Of a stretch of 64,000 nt of DNA, positions 1 to 10,891 are shown piece after piece. Source of the DNA: Cryptomeria japonica. Taxonomy: Eukaryota > Streptophyta > Pinopsida > Cupressales > Cupressaceae. The position numbers were made by a program, and so were the translations under genes. Under the pieces are notes generated by a model that was not told the DNA's origin, searched no databases, and saw nothing but the letters and a program-made list of their open reading frames with translations. The stretch is taken from assembly GCF_030272615.1 (NCBI RefSeq), contig NC_081410.1, positions 114,079,933 to 114,143,932 of the forward strand, given 5' to 3'. How positions within the stretch are numbered: position 1 is the stretch's first letter; the number at the start of each line of letters is the position of its first letter.

Positions 1-1480
1 GAATCATTTGGTAAGAAAGAGGACTAAATCTCAATTCCAACACAACAAAGAGTGTGAGGATTTGAGAGTTTTCTAACACAAGATGAAGGATGTAAATGGA
101 AACAAAATGCAAAGAGAAGAAAAGAAAGGAAAAAGCAGCATGAACACACACATTGGTGATCCATGAGAAGAATAGTGAGAGAGAAAACATGGACTTCTCA
201 CCCCTAGATCTTGTCTAGGTGATCCATGTAAGGGAGGAGAGTAAGAAAGTCTAGCCTTATGCCACTAGTTCCACTCAACCTCGTGCATGTGTGTGTAAGT
301 GAGGTTAGAAGCACCTCATAGGAGTCTATGCTCGAGTATGCTACAACATGTATATGTATAGTACAAAAGCATGACATCTCGCTCTAAGAGTCTGTGCTCT
401 GGTTCCGAGAATAATCACCTTGCATAAAAGAAAAATGGAGACATCTCACTCTAAGAGTCTGTGCTCTAGTTCCGAGAATGACCCATTGCTCAAAAAGTGT
501 AATGTTTATGTCATAAGAAAAGTAGAACAAGGATACCTACCTTCATCACAAAAGAAGATACCCCAAAAATGCAACAATGTCATAGATCCAAGGAAGAGAG
601 TTTTGCACTCTTTAAGCAAGGATAAGATAGTTGAAAAAGAGATATCTTGTAGTATGTGTAAAGGAGATCCTTAGAGGAAAAGGGATCTTTGTACAAAAGA
701 CACCTATCCCCGAGAGGAATTTTCTTAGACAAATATAACATCTTCTAGAATAAGACAAAGAAAAGAATAAGAATGCAGTACTTCCTTCTTTTGCGAGGTG
801 AAAGTGATTCTTAATGAAGGATGACGCTCTTTTTAACCCAATTGGGAGAGTGAATTCATTATGGATGTATTTTACCAAGTGCAAAAGAGGTTGTAGTCAA
901 GGACTTACACCTCTTGTAAGAGAGAATCCTTGAACAAACAACAAATGCATACAAGGAATAACATCAAGTAATAAAGTTCACACCATCCACCAAATAGGAA
1001 AAAGTGGATCCTTAGATAAAAATAAGAAAAGATCATTGCCTCCCAAGGATAAGGACAATGAGAAGGACTTGCAAAATCTTCTAGGGAGAGATTTAGACAT
1101 AAGCAAAATGTACTACATACTCACATGAGTTCATGCGAGCAAGACATTAGTGTATGTAAAATGCTCCTTACAAGAAGTAGGTAGGATAAGAAAGAGAATA
1201 CACATCTTCTCCCATATCTAGGAAAAGAGGATTCTAAAGAAAAGATGATCAATATTTCCACACTATTACCCCAAAGGGAAATTTTAACCATAAAAAGAAG
1301 AGATGTATGAAATCACTCTTGTCCCCATAGGAACAAGAGATAACATAGAAAAATTAGGCTATTATGTTGCTTCAAAAAATATGATTGCACTTGAAATTGT
1401 ACCATCATGAATGCCAATGAGCCCCCAGTAAATGAGCTACCAATGTCACATAATGATGAGCAACATAATAGCCATTAATG
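1..1480 (-). other. 3' noncoding tail of gypsy-like element 1
   Basis: No reading frame here resembles a known protein. The stretch lies directly downstream, on the minus strand, of the retropepsin/G-patch frame, so it is read as the long untranslated tail of the same element. Its first part after the stop (about 1400-1470) resembles the sequence after the stop of element 2 at about 10925-10990, including the shared motif ggtacaatttca. The minus strand is pyrimidine-rich. No LTR with the TGTAGCGTCG start of the LTR at 4809-6469 is visible, so the 3' LTR must lie left of the window or be lost. Confidence 0.6.
373..479. repeat. Two-copy tandem repeat, period about 67 bp
   Basis: A block of about 40 bases starting gacatctc and ending ttccgagaat occurs at 373-412 and again at 440-479 with two differences. 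It lies inside the noncoding tail of element 1. Confidence 0.85.
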
Positions 1481-4400
1481 TTATTTAAAAACATGATAGA
1501 CTAAATGAGGTATTTGAATATGACATGCTAAATGCTCAACTATAAGTGAGATCAAAAACATGTATAAAATGATAAAAATTGAAGAAGAAAAGTCACAAGA
1601 AATCTTAGAAGAGGGATGAGTGAAATTTATTAGAGCCTTATCCCTGGAAGAAAGGACTTTATGATGAATAGGAGATAAAGATTCATAAGTGGATTTAGAA
1701 ATTTGAGGGGAGTCATAAAGAGATTTGTTCATCGCCAAGATTTCCTTATGAGGGGAATGAGAGTTGATAGAAGTAGAAGATGATTTAGTTGAAGTGAGAT
1801 CATCATCACTACTAAATATAGCACTCACACTGAGAGATGGTCTTTTAGATGCTTTGGTGGGCTTAGAAAGATTATATCCAAGTCCAAATGAATATTCATG
1901 CATGTTATGTTCTAAAGGAACTTTAATTCCTTGTTCATTTGCGCCACAACCATTTCCACTATAGCCACTCTTAGCCAAAATATGAAAACCATGACCATAA
2001 TGATTAGCCATTTCAGAAAGAAAAGGTGGTTTTTCATAAGACAGAGAATCAAATTCTTCAGAATTAGAGGTGTGAGGAGAAGAAGTTTGAGAAGCAGCCA
2101 CAAAATTATTGCTCATAGGTTCAGGTAAGACTGATTGATCTCTAGTTTCTTCCTTCTTTTTAACTTTAAGCTCTCTAGGAGGAACCCTATACTCACCTAT
2201 GAAGGTGGGATTGAAATCAAGAGATCCCCAATCGTCTTCTGCGAGGACCTTCTCAAGATCAAAAGCCTTTTCATGTGTAGATTCAAGTTGAGAAGAATCT
2301 TCTTCAGGAACTTCAGACTCATCCAAAGAATTTTGATTATCAGAGGGTGATGATTCATCCATAGGTATCTTGTTTAACGAGTCATCACTAGAAGAGGAAG
2401 GCTTAGAAGAACTCCCTTTGGAAGTAGATGTTTGCAAACAAGCTTGAAAATTAGTATCACCTATCAAGGTATATGTCTTATTATTATAAATAAATTTAAC
2501 TTGTCTATGCAATGTAGAGGGGACAGCTTGCATACTATGAATCCAAGGTCTCCCTAATAACAAGTTGTATGTTAGATTTCCTGACATAACATGGATAGGA
2601 GTAGGCAAAGTAATAGGTCCCACTGTGATGGGTAATGTGATAATACCTAATGAAGACTTAGCCACATTATCAAAGCCTTGAATGGGACGAGAGTCAGGCT
2701 CAATAAGTGATGTATCCACATTCATCTTATGCAATAGATTAATGCTACACACATTAAGGCCAGAACCATTATCTACCAGTGTTCGTCTTATAGCAGTGTC
2801 ATTTATGATAACCACAATCATCAAGGGATCATATTGATGTTGAATTTCACTAGTAGGCAGTTCATCTTGAGTAAACACAATTTGATCTTTAGGATTCATC
2901 ACAGAGTCAACCAAAGATACTATATTACTAGATGTATTAGGTGGAGGAACATTCAAATCTTTCAAGGCATCTTGTAACATTCCATGATGAGCGGAAGAAG
3001 TTTGGATCAAATCCCAAAGGGATATCTTAGTAGGGGTAGCTTTAAGTTGTTCTATGAGATCATATTCCTTACCGAGAACTTGTGAAATACGTGGAGCTTG
3101 CGGAAGAATTGGTTGAGGATTAGGAAGAGACACTGGAGTAACAGGAGGAAGATTAGGCTGCCTATTATTTCTAGTATTATAAGTATGGGCAACCACATGA
3201 TAACTCTCTCTAGTCAGTTGCTTAGCATACTCATAAGGGCTCTTAGTAGAATAACCTCCTTGCATAGTAATAATAGGTTTCTTAGGAGTGCAAAAAGAAT
3301 CATTAGCATAACCACCTTGAACCACTAAGATAGGCTTATTTAAAGGTTGAGAATTTTGAGAAGGACAAGCACCTTGGACAGTGAAGAGAGGTTTGTTAGG
3401 TGTTTCATTCAGATGTATCAAATTGATTGAGGATGGTTTAGAGGAATGAACAAAAGTGTTGGAAGAATTATTGATAGTCTTCTCTTGCACTAAAATCTTA
3501 TCACGGATTAAATCAATTTTAGGAGAGAGACAAGGGGTAGGCATTGATGTTCCAGTAGGAAGAGTAATACTAGGAAAGGTCATATCATCCTCTATCATCA
3601 AAGGATCTACATGGGGAATAAACTCTCTAGGAGAAGGATCAACATTACTCTCTAAAGTCTCACTTTTGAGATGGAGATCTTTGAAAGAGATGTTAACCAT
3701 CTTGTTTTGAACTAGGGTTTCCTTATGAGTAGAACCAAGTTGAGGAGAGGGAGATACTTTATTTTTAGAGGGAGAATGATTGAGATTCAAGGAAGGTGAG
3801 AAACTATCAAGGGATTTTTCAATCTTGATTTCATCCCCTTTGGCTAGGGTTAGAGAATAATCTATACCTTCTTCTAATGGTTCATCCCAAATAGTGAGGT
3901 TGTTGAAAGGAATGTTTGAAGTATTGTCAAATTTGGGAGAGGAGATAACATTGTTTATTAATTCCTCATCCTTAGGAGGGAGAGCATCAATAGATGTGTC
4001 AAACTCATCCTCTTTCCTCAAAATATGTTCAATATGATCTTTAGGGGAGAGAGAATTAAGGAAATTGCTTTTTATTTCATCTTCTTTCTCTAAGGGATGC
4101 TTATGGGTAAGACAAACTTTAGGAGAAGGGTAAGCGTTTATCATTTTTTCATCATCTCTAGTGGGAATTTTGTTGGAAAAGGAAAGGCCATCACTAGGAA
4201 ATGTAGGGATAATGTCATCTTCTTGCACAAAAGGATCCTCATGAAGGGAGTGTTTTTTAGGAGCCACAAAGTCATCAAGGGCATCATCCAACAAAGCATG
4301 ATCATATCTATTAAAAGGTTTATCTTTTGATTCCAAAGGAGATATCTCTTCATAGAGGGGATCATTGAAAACAACCATGTTACTATATTTAGTGGAAGAG

Positions 4401-4663
4401 TTGATAGGAATGTACCCTTGAGAGGAATCATTCGACTTATCTTTCTCATCACAACGAAATGGCATAGTAACAATGTTTATGAGTTTTTGGTAAAATGAAG
4501 GTTTGGTATCTTTAGGGTTCAAAAACTCATCTAAAGCTTCATCTAACTCATAATCAACATAATTGCATACATCATCACAAATATGAACATCTTGCAAATA
4601 AAAATCTGACATTTTAAAATAAAAAAATTGCATAAAACTTAAACACACAATGCAAAGAAACAA
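1481..4663 (-). CDS. Retropepsin and G-patch protein of non-autonomous gypsy-like element
   Basis: An uninterrupted 1060-codon frame. The start is more likely the Met at residue 18 (4612), which begins MSDFYLQD after an A-rich leader. Residues 1-420 are acidic and low in complexity, with spaced Pro/Asp/Glu runs and no recognisable gag capsid domain. Residues about 430-475 hold three diverged repeats containing VQGA or QGGY. A gypsy-type linker follows at about 534-560. The retropepsin has its active-site motif DNGSGLN at D631 and the late-domain motif LGRPWIHS near 701. Residues about 885-935 form a G-patch (SGYSGNGCGANEQG), a glycine-rich nucleic-acid-binding module known downstream of protease in some retroelements. 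No RT, RNase H or integrase follows. A PBS and LTR lie directly upstream, so it belongs to an LTR element whose enzymes must come from elsewhere. The domain calls are secure; function is inferred. Confidence 0.88.
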   Translation of the reverse strand: MFLCIVCLSFMQFFYFKMSDFYLQDVHICDDVCNYVDYELDEALDEFLNPKDTKPSFYQKLINIVTMPFRCDEKDKSNDSSQGYIPINSSTKYSNMVVFNDPLYEEISPLESKDKPFNRYDHALLDDALDDFVAPKKHSLHEDPFVQEDDIIPTFPSDGLSFSNKIPTRDDEKMINAYPSPKVCLTHKHPLEKEDEIKSNFLNSLSPKDHIEHILRKEDEFDTSIDALPPKDEELINNVISSPKFDNTSNIPFNNLTIWDEPLEEGIDYSLTLAKGDEIKIEKSLDSFSPSLNLNHSPSKNKVSPSPQLGSTHKETLVQNKMVNISFKDLHLKSETLESNVDPSPREFIPHVDPLMIEDDMTFPSITLPTGTSMPTPCLSPKIDLIRDKILVQEKTINNSSNTFVHSSKPSSINLIHLNETPNKPLFTVQGACPSQNSQPLNKPILVVQGGYANDSFCTPKKPIITMQGGYSTKSPYEYAKQLTRESYHVVAHTYNTRNNRQPNLPPVTPVSLPNPQPILPQAPRISQVLGKEYDLIEQLKATPTKISLWDLIQTSSAHHGMLQDALKDLNVPPPNTSSNIVSLVDSVMNPKDQIVFTQDELPTSEIQHQYDPLMIVVIINDTAIRRTLVDNGSGLNVCSINLLHKMNVDTSLIEPDSRPIQGFDNVAKSSLGIITLPITVGPITLPTPIHVMSGNLTYNLLLGRPWIHSMQAVPSTLHRQVKFIYNNKTYTLIGDTNFQACLQTSTSKGSSSKPSSSSDDSLNKIPMDESSPSDNQNSLDESEVPEEDSSQLESTHEKAFDLEKVLAEDDWGSLDFNPTFIGEYRVPPRELKVKKKEETRDQSVLPEPMSNNFVAASQTSSPHTSNSEEFDSLSYEKPPFLSEMANHYGHGFHILAKSGYSGNGCGANEQGIKVPLEHNMHEYSFGLGYNLSKPTKASKRPSLSVSAIFSSDDDLTSTKSSSTSINSHSPHKEILAMNKSLYDSPQISKSTYESLSPIHHKVLSSRDKALINFTHPSSKISCDFSSSIFIILYMFLISLIVEHLACHIQIPHLVYHVFK

Positions 4664-4787
4664 AACACACTCTTTCTTTTCCTTCTTTTTTTTTCTTTTT
4701 TTTATTTTTTATGAAACTTAAATGAAACACGCTAAATCTAGATTTAGATCTAACAAATGTAATGCAAGAGAAAGCAATAATAAGATT

Positions 4788-4803
4788 CACGTCGGGTTCA
4801 CCA
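4788..4803 (-). promoter_or_regulatory. Primer binding site of element 1
   Basis: On the minus strand this reads TGGTGAACCCGACGTG, four bases inside the inner LTR end. It begins with TGG, the complement of a tRNA CCA 3' end, and the same sequence follows the LTR-like region ending at 7848; a close variant follows the LTR ending at 44252. This repeated placement identifies it as a PBS. The cognate tRNA was not determined. The leader from here to the frame at 4663 is A/G-rich on the minus strand. Confidence 0.85.
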
Positions 4804-5131
4804 AAATGTGTAGGGGAAAAAGCGAGACTAGGCTAACATGTCCTAATCCTACCTTTTGACACACATTGTGGAATACGAAAGAGCCTAGAGGTATCACACA
4901 ATTGGCTACTTCTTTTTGTGGAAGAGAGAGCCATGGGCTACCTATTAGGATTTCTATTCCTTTGTTGTAATTGAAAGATAAAATGATACAAGTTCAATTC
5001 CTAATCCCAAAGTGCAAGTATGAACTAATAACAAGATTGCAGAATTAAGGTTAAACAATGGAAAGTTGTAAACACAAGGACAAGACAAGAATGCAAATGT
5101 GTACCCGGAGTTAAAATCTGAGTGAAAATGT

Positions 5132-5340
5132 TTGGGATGGGGGCGCAAGCGCCACTGTCCTGATACTGCCCCTGAAACTGCTCCTGAAACTGTTGTTCTG
5201 CAACCTGAAAAGCTGTCTAAAACTTGCTGTCTAACAGAAGGACTAGGGCGCCCAGCGCCCCTGTCCCAGGGACCAGGGCGCCCATCGCCCCTGTCCTGGC
5301 AGGACCAGGGTACCCCATGCCCCTGTCCTGGTCTTTTGCT
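5132..5340. repeat. GC-rich hairpin-forming repeats inside the LTR
   Basis: In otherwise AT-rich DNA, units of the type GGGCGCCCAGCGCCCC and CCCCTGTCCTGG recur three to four times between 5220 and 5340. Several can fold on themselves (GGGCGC with GCGCCC). Confidence 0.7.
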
Positions 5341-5940
5341 CTAAAATTTGGTGTGTTGTTCTGTCTCGGTCCGCTTCTATCGGATCTGCAACTTGTGGCA
5401 TCGTCTGAATCCCGAAACCTGCACTTATATCTGAAAAGGTATGGTGGGTGGCTATATAGGGTTTTGCCTTAGTCAAACCCCCACTTTGGTGGTTTCCACC
5501 TCCATGAATAGCCAAGTTGTATTGTAAAAGTAGTGTGTGCAGACCTTGTGTGTGTGCAAGATCCTAAAATGCAAGTAAGCAAACTAGAGCAACCTAGAAA
5601 GTAAACCCTAATTGCTTGTACATGATAATGTAAGTGCTCCAAATCAAGATGCAAAGTGATCTAAAGCATGAATACAAATGATATGATGAATCTTATGCAA
5701 AGACATGAAAACAACATGAAATCATACCCAACCCCAAGGGAGGGGTACAAGCCAATCTTCAGTCGGTGATCCCTTATTGTTCTTCAATGCCTTCAAAGCC
5801 CTAAATGGATGAATGAAATTGATAGATGCTTGATGGATGGATGTTGAATGTTGTTGAAGTCTTCAAAGATCTACTCTTTCGCTGCATAGAAGGTCCTTGA
5901 AACCAAAAATTCAGATCCTTTCAAATGAAGAAAGAGAGCT

Positions 5941-5950
5941 CTTATATATG
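5941..5950 (-). promoter_or_regulatory. TATA box of element 1 LTR
   Basis: The minus strand reads CATATATAAG about 520 bases into the LTR, a plausible position for the U3 promoter. Only the motif and its position support it. Confidence 0.5.
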
Positions 5951-6469
5951 AAACCCTAGGTCTTAATTTCAACTTTTGGCCGACCTAGAGATTGAATCTC
6001 CCACCAATTTCTTGGGGTTAAGCTTTATTTTATGATTGGATCATGCTCCTAAAATTTCAAGAAAAATGTCCGAGACCGTGTGCACTCCGGGCGCCATGGT
6101 CCCGACAACTTTTCACCAAATTTTTAGGGTCGTTGGATATGATGATTTTAGAGAGAATCCCGAAGTTACAGGTGATTTCAAGATGTTTTGACCCCCGAAA
6201 TTAAGCCCCCAAGTTCAAAATAGGACCTAATTAGGGTTTTTGATTAAATGATGTATTGGAAGAATAAAATGAAAGGGGCACACTTTAATGAAAAGGGCCC
6301 CACTTTATGATATGGGAGATGATAAAATAGAACCTTAGACCTAATTAATTTAATTAATTAAGTGATAAAGGGGAAATGCAATGCAAAATGCAAAATGCGC
6401 CAAGGCGGGTGCTAAACTAGGTGTGAAATTGTACCACCCTAGCAAGTGCGTACAATTTACGACGCTACA

Positions 6470-7848
6470 AATAAATTATTCAATTTATTTTAATTAATTC
6501 ATTAAACTAAATTCACAATCAATTAAATGAATAAATTCTATTTATTTCATTTAATCCCCTTTTAAATAAATTAAATAAAACATTTATTTAAATCATTAAA
6601 ATCTCCCCCACTTGCATTCTCCTAAAAATGCAAGTTGCACCTATTTGTTGAAATAAATAAATTTTATTTTAATAAAAATCATATTTTCCCTCACCCACCA
6701 AATCTACTTGCAATCCTAAATCCCCTTATAGACTCTTCTAACCACTTTCTAACCATTCCTAATTAGCCTAACCCATCCCCTAATTATTGTCACATTCCTA
6801 AGCAACTTAAAATCACTTCTCAAAGACTCCAAAGTCTTTGAAAAGCATTAAATGTTTTATGTGTTCAACAATTTAACCTCTAAAGTCTTCCAAACCACTA
6901 ATGGCTCTTACATGGTCATTAATGGCTCTTACATAACCATTTATGGTTAGATCCACTTGCACCCATGGTTAGGGACTTTGACCCCTGACTCAACCCTCAT
7001 GTAGCCCATGTGTCTCCTCAAGCATTTATTGCTTTGACCATGGTTATCCTTACTAACTCATGCACAAGATTTTATCCATTGGATAAAAGCATTATTCTTT
7101 GAATAATGAATTTATTCATTCAACTCAACCTTAACCTTACCTCCCAAGTTAACCCTCAGGGCATGTCAAGCATTTAATGCTTCTTCTCTCTTCTCTCAAC
7201 CCCTCTCATGTTGACACTTGTCATCCTGGGATTGGGTTGAAAGTCCTCACATGGATCTTAAACCATTCAATCCTGACCCTTGTTGAGATTACTCAATCTC
7301 AACAATCCATTGCTCCATTTTACCTATAAATAGAGCTTACACTCCTCATTTTCAAATCCTCAATCCTGAAGCATCTAGTATTTTTAGCTAGCATCCTGAA
7401 AACTTGTATGCATTTACATTATAGTCAATTTTAGAGAAGAGCATTTAGCATAAATCACTAATATATTTTTATTTTGGACTAAAATAAATCATTTCCATTT
7501 CATAGCATCTAATATTAGTTTGTTTTACACTTGCATAGCATAGTTGATCATTTTCAATCTTGAACCTCCATAAGGCATCCATAGTGCAAAAACCTGTTGA
7601 GAGCTACACTTATTTGGAACTTGGAGAGGAGAGGAACAAGAGAGGAGGAGCTACAAGCATGGTGGAAGGCATTTGGAGATGCCTTGTTGTATTTGCTTTT
7701 ATTGTCAAATGCTCTATTATGTTTTTAGTGTCTATCTTGGTATGCCTACTTAGAATAGTCTTTGGTTGATTAACACTAACTCTCTTTGTTTCTTGTGTTT
7801 TTTGTGTGTTGCCTAACCACAGGTTTTTCTAATCCTTTTTGCACAACA
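6470..7848 (+). repeat. LTR-like region upstream of element 2
   Basis: AT-rich DNA with no supported gene that ends in GCACAACA, five bases before a PBS identical to that of element 1. It therefore holds the 3' part of a 5' LTR. Its outer end was not located: the boundary with element 1's LTR at 6470 may be where element 1 inserted into it. A TATA box (tataaatag) at 7325-7333 suits a U3/R junction. Confidence 0.6.
7325..7333 (+). promoter_or_regulatory. TATA box of element 2 LTR
   Basis: The motif tataaatag lies about 520 bases upstream of the inferred LTR end, after a C-rich stretch. It is a typical plant LTR core promoter motif; activity is not shown. Confidence 0.5.
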
Positions 7849-7853
7849 TCATT

Positions 7854-7869
7854 TGGTGAACCCGACGTG
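7854..7869 (+). promoter_or_regulatory. Primer binding site of element 2
   Basis: The sequence tggtgaacccgacgtg matches the minus-strand PBS at 4788-4803 base for base, so elements 1 and 2 share priming. Confidence 0.85.
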
Positions 7870-7929
7870 AATCCAACACCAAAAATTTTGAAACTACTAA
7901 CATTTTTCGTGAATTTAATTGCCACACAG

Positions 7930-8250
7930 GTTGCGCTTTGGCGCTTTTGAACACGCTTTAGCGCTTACGAAAGTTTGTGCTTTAGCGCTTTTGTTCACCA
8001 GAATAGCGCTATTGTTCTGTAAATAGCACTATTGATCTTAGTTTAGCATTTTTTCACTTAGAGTAGTGCCTTTGTCAGTAGTTTAGTGCATTTGTACTCT
8101 CGTTTGACAGAATCTATTTATGTCTAACTGAATCTTTTAGCGCCATTGACAATAGTTTAGCGCATTTGTAGTGATTTTAGCGCACCTGTGAGTAAACTCG
8201 CACTTTCATGTTAAATGGCGCTTCTGTGTTTACACAGAGTGGCACTATTG
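7930..8250 (+). repeat. Degenerate TAGCGC-type repeats in the element 2 leader
   Basis: Starting about 65 bases after the PBS, the motif tagcgc followed by a T-rich spacer (for example tttagcgcatttgta and agcgctattg) recurs irregularly, roughly 15 to 18 times with decayed copies such as tagcac and tagtgc. No frame uses it. Confidence 0.7.
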
Positions 8251-9838
8251 TAACAGAGAGTTGTAATTTTTTTTACTTTGTAACCGAAAATTAAAAACTT
8301 AGGCTTGTGCAAGCCCACCTATACTTCATTTCATTTTTTCATTTTTTTTAACTGTTTGATTGTTTGTGCAGGGTGAAGGAGTTTAGAGTAGAAAGCATTT
8401 GAGTTTATTTCTTTAACTTTGTTTTTCGAAGTTGGATAAAATGAATTCACTTTCTTTTTGGCTTAAAAACTGAACTTCACACTTTATTTTGGGCTCTAAA
8501 ATAAATCACACTTTTTCAGCTTGGGCTTAAAAAGAACCCCACTTGCAAGCTAAAAAGAACCACAAAATTCACATCAAAGCTTTCTTTGCAAGTTAGGAAC
8601 AATCTTTTTGGTGCTTAAAATCAAACAAATTTCATTTTCTTGCATCAAACTTAAGGAAATTCACAATCAACACTTCATTTGGTGCAAAAGTAAAAAGAAC
8701 AATCAACTTGTCCAAAGTTTTCTTGTTTTTCAAAAGTGATTTACTTCAAGCAAACGTGTTTTCATTCAATTGACCAGGATTTCAAATTCCTAGTTTACTC
8801 AAAAATTTTCCTTTGAAGTTAAAAAGAACACCGGGATTGTTGGAGCAACATCTCCAAATAGTTAGATCACATTGCGATGAAAACTGGTTAAAAAGAACAA
8901 GTGATTTTTGTGATTGGCACACTTGTGCAAAGTTTGTCGAGTGGTCCTACTTCTAACACACACTATCCTCTCCCTTGGCTTTCATTGTCCTAGGTGTAAG
9001 AGAAAATTGTTAGTAACACTCAAAGTTTATATTTTTAAGAGAGGCCTGCCAAGAGACACATCACTCTTGGGAATGACCTCGCGTAGTAAATCCTTCGAGC
9101 CACTATAAAAATTAAGTGTGAGCGAAAGTTGTAGCCTTGGGTATAGTTGTTCCTATAGTGTAATTACCAAAAGGACAAATGGGCCCCACCACAATTTACA
9201 AGGCTCTTAAGTGAGTCACTACAGAATGAACTTATGTCCAAAAACATCAAAAATTACTAAACACCTTTATGTAGAAGCCCACCCGTTCTATTGATTGAGG
9301 ATATTTGTGAGAAGTTCAGTGCAAGAGCATAGATGGTTTTTCTGCCAAGATACTCACCATACATATTTCCTTGAGTAGGAAAATAGCTTTTTGAAAGGCT
9401 ACTTGTAGCTTGATAAAAGTGGTGACTCCCCCATCATAGGGATCATCTATTTGTTATGCTCGTGCAAGACTTAGTATATCACATCCTTACCTGCCACAGC
9501 GGGATTCATAAGGTATGTAGTACCAAATTTGAATGAATATCAAAATGTGGGCTGAAATTATCGCAACTGGTCATTTGACCTTAGGGATAAAGTGTGTTTG
9601 AAGTGTCTTCGTTTTGTGTCAAGACCAGTGATAAACTGAGCCGACTTCAGGATTTTTGGAAAAACATACTTAAAAACATTTGGAAAGAAGGGTCATAAAA
9701 AGTTCAAAGATTGGATTGATTTAGACTCACACTTATTTGTGCCTTTGGAGGCAACATTCTTGTGTTTGTGTGCTTTCTTTGTTTTCTTGTTAAAGAAAAA
9801 TCAAAAGAAAATCAAAACCAATTCAAAAACAAGTATTC
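8251..9838 (+). other. Untranslated leader of element 2
   Basis: No gene is supported. The motif aaaaagaac recurs about five times between 8520 and 8900. The stretch at about 9050-9240, with gggaatgacctcgc and the text around cttcgagccacta, resembles the long leaders of Tat/Ogre-like gypsy elements as I recall them; that similarity was not tested. Confidence 0.5.
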
Positions 9839-10891
9839 ATGCAACACAAAATTTTCAACACCAACTTTTGGCAAACAATCAAAAATAAAGTGACAAACAA
9901 GGTATCAAACTATATGACCATCCTTCACATTTTGAGAAGGAAGAATCTTCATCAACATATCAAATTGAAGAAAAGACCATTGATCTCAAAGGCTTTCATC
10001 AAAAGAAGGAAATTTTTCTATCTCAATAGACAAATCTTTGTCTCACATGGAACCTTCTTACCTCACATGCGTCTATATCTTCAAGGTATACTGTGGATTC
10101 ATGTTATGAAAGTAGTCCCTTCTACTCTTCATCACACAATCAAATTCATACATAAAAATGAACTCCACACAATCAAGGTTGATCCTAATCCTTATTATGT
10201 TGTTCGAGATGAAGTAGGATGCATATCTACCTTTCATACTATGATTCCTTCTACAACACAATCTCCTATCACTAATGGTTTAAAACATAATTTAGATTCA
10301 TTAGACTTTACACCTTTAGTGGATATAAGATCCCTCAACCTAATAATTGAACCTTTAAGGAGCCTTGTGTATCATTTATACAATCTTCTTCTATTTAAAC
10401 CTCTTATTAGAATACATGTCCTAACAATGATGGGGGATTTTTAGACCTTGAAACTAAGAATGAACCCTCTCTTCTAGACATTTCAACTCCTCTATTTGAT
10501 TCCAAACATGGATGCAATAGATATGATTTAGGATCTATTCAACAAAGTCTTGAGACTGATGAGAAATGTACATCACACTTTTCCAAAGAAGGTTTAAGTT
10601 TCCAACCCCCTCCTTTGTTGACATCCGCTTCCCCATTGTCTAATGCATCTTCTTACAAATTATCATCACAACAATCTCAAAGCCAACTTTATTACTCTCC
10701 CTTTGAGAAATCTAAGAAAGAATTATAATAAAAATAAACATAATCCTTATTTTTACAACTATCATCAAATTCATGGTCATTCCACCAATGGAAGTCAGGA
10801 TTTGGCAAATAAAATTAAACAACTTATTGTAACTAATACCATTCAAATACTAGATGACAATGATTTGGACTCTCATCTTACTCCTACATAA
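9839..10891 (+). pseudogene. Decayed protease-region gene of element 2
   Basis: The first part (9839-10444, 201 codons) has a recognisable remnant of the late retropepsin region: ILWIHVMKVVPSTLHHTIKF corresponds to the RPWIHSMQAVPSTLH segment of the frame at 1481-4663. The catalytic Asp region is not readable. A SLDFTP segment further on also has a counterpart in element 1. Another frame stays open from about 10437 to 10725, and the last part (10643-10891) contains YHQIHGHSTNG, like the degenerate zinc-knuckle regions of gypsy gag/protease. Several stops and frame changes break it. It is a dead relative of the element 1 protein with no RT behind it. Confidence 0.6.

Larger units (their letters stand above)
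4809..6469 (-). repeat. 5' LTR of element 1 (about 1661 bp)
   Basis: On the minus strand it begins TGTAGCGTCGTAAATTG and ends CCTACA, giving TG...CA ends with a 5-base inverted repeat (TGTAG/CTACA). A PBS follows immediately, which fixes the inner boundary. The start resembles the LTR at 40248 (TGTAGCGTCATAAAATTG), so the two are related families. The small frames inside it are not supported as genes. Confidence 0.88.

Noticed and set aside
5132-5515. Pro/Gly-rich frames around the GC-rich repeats
   Set aside because: They are a by-product of the repeats within the element 1 LTR, with no promoter or family match.
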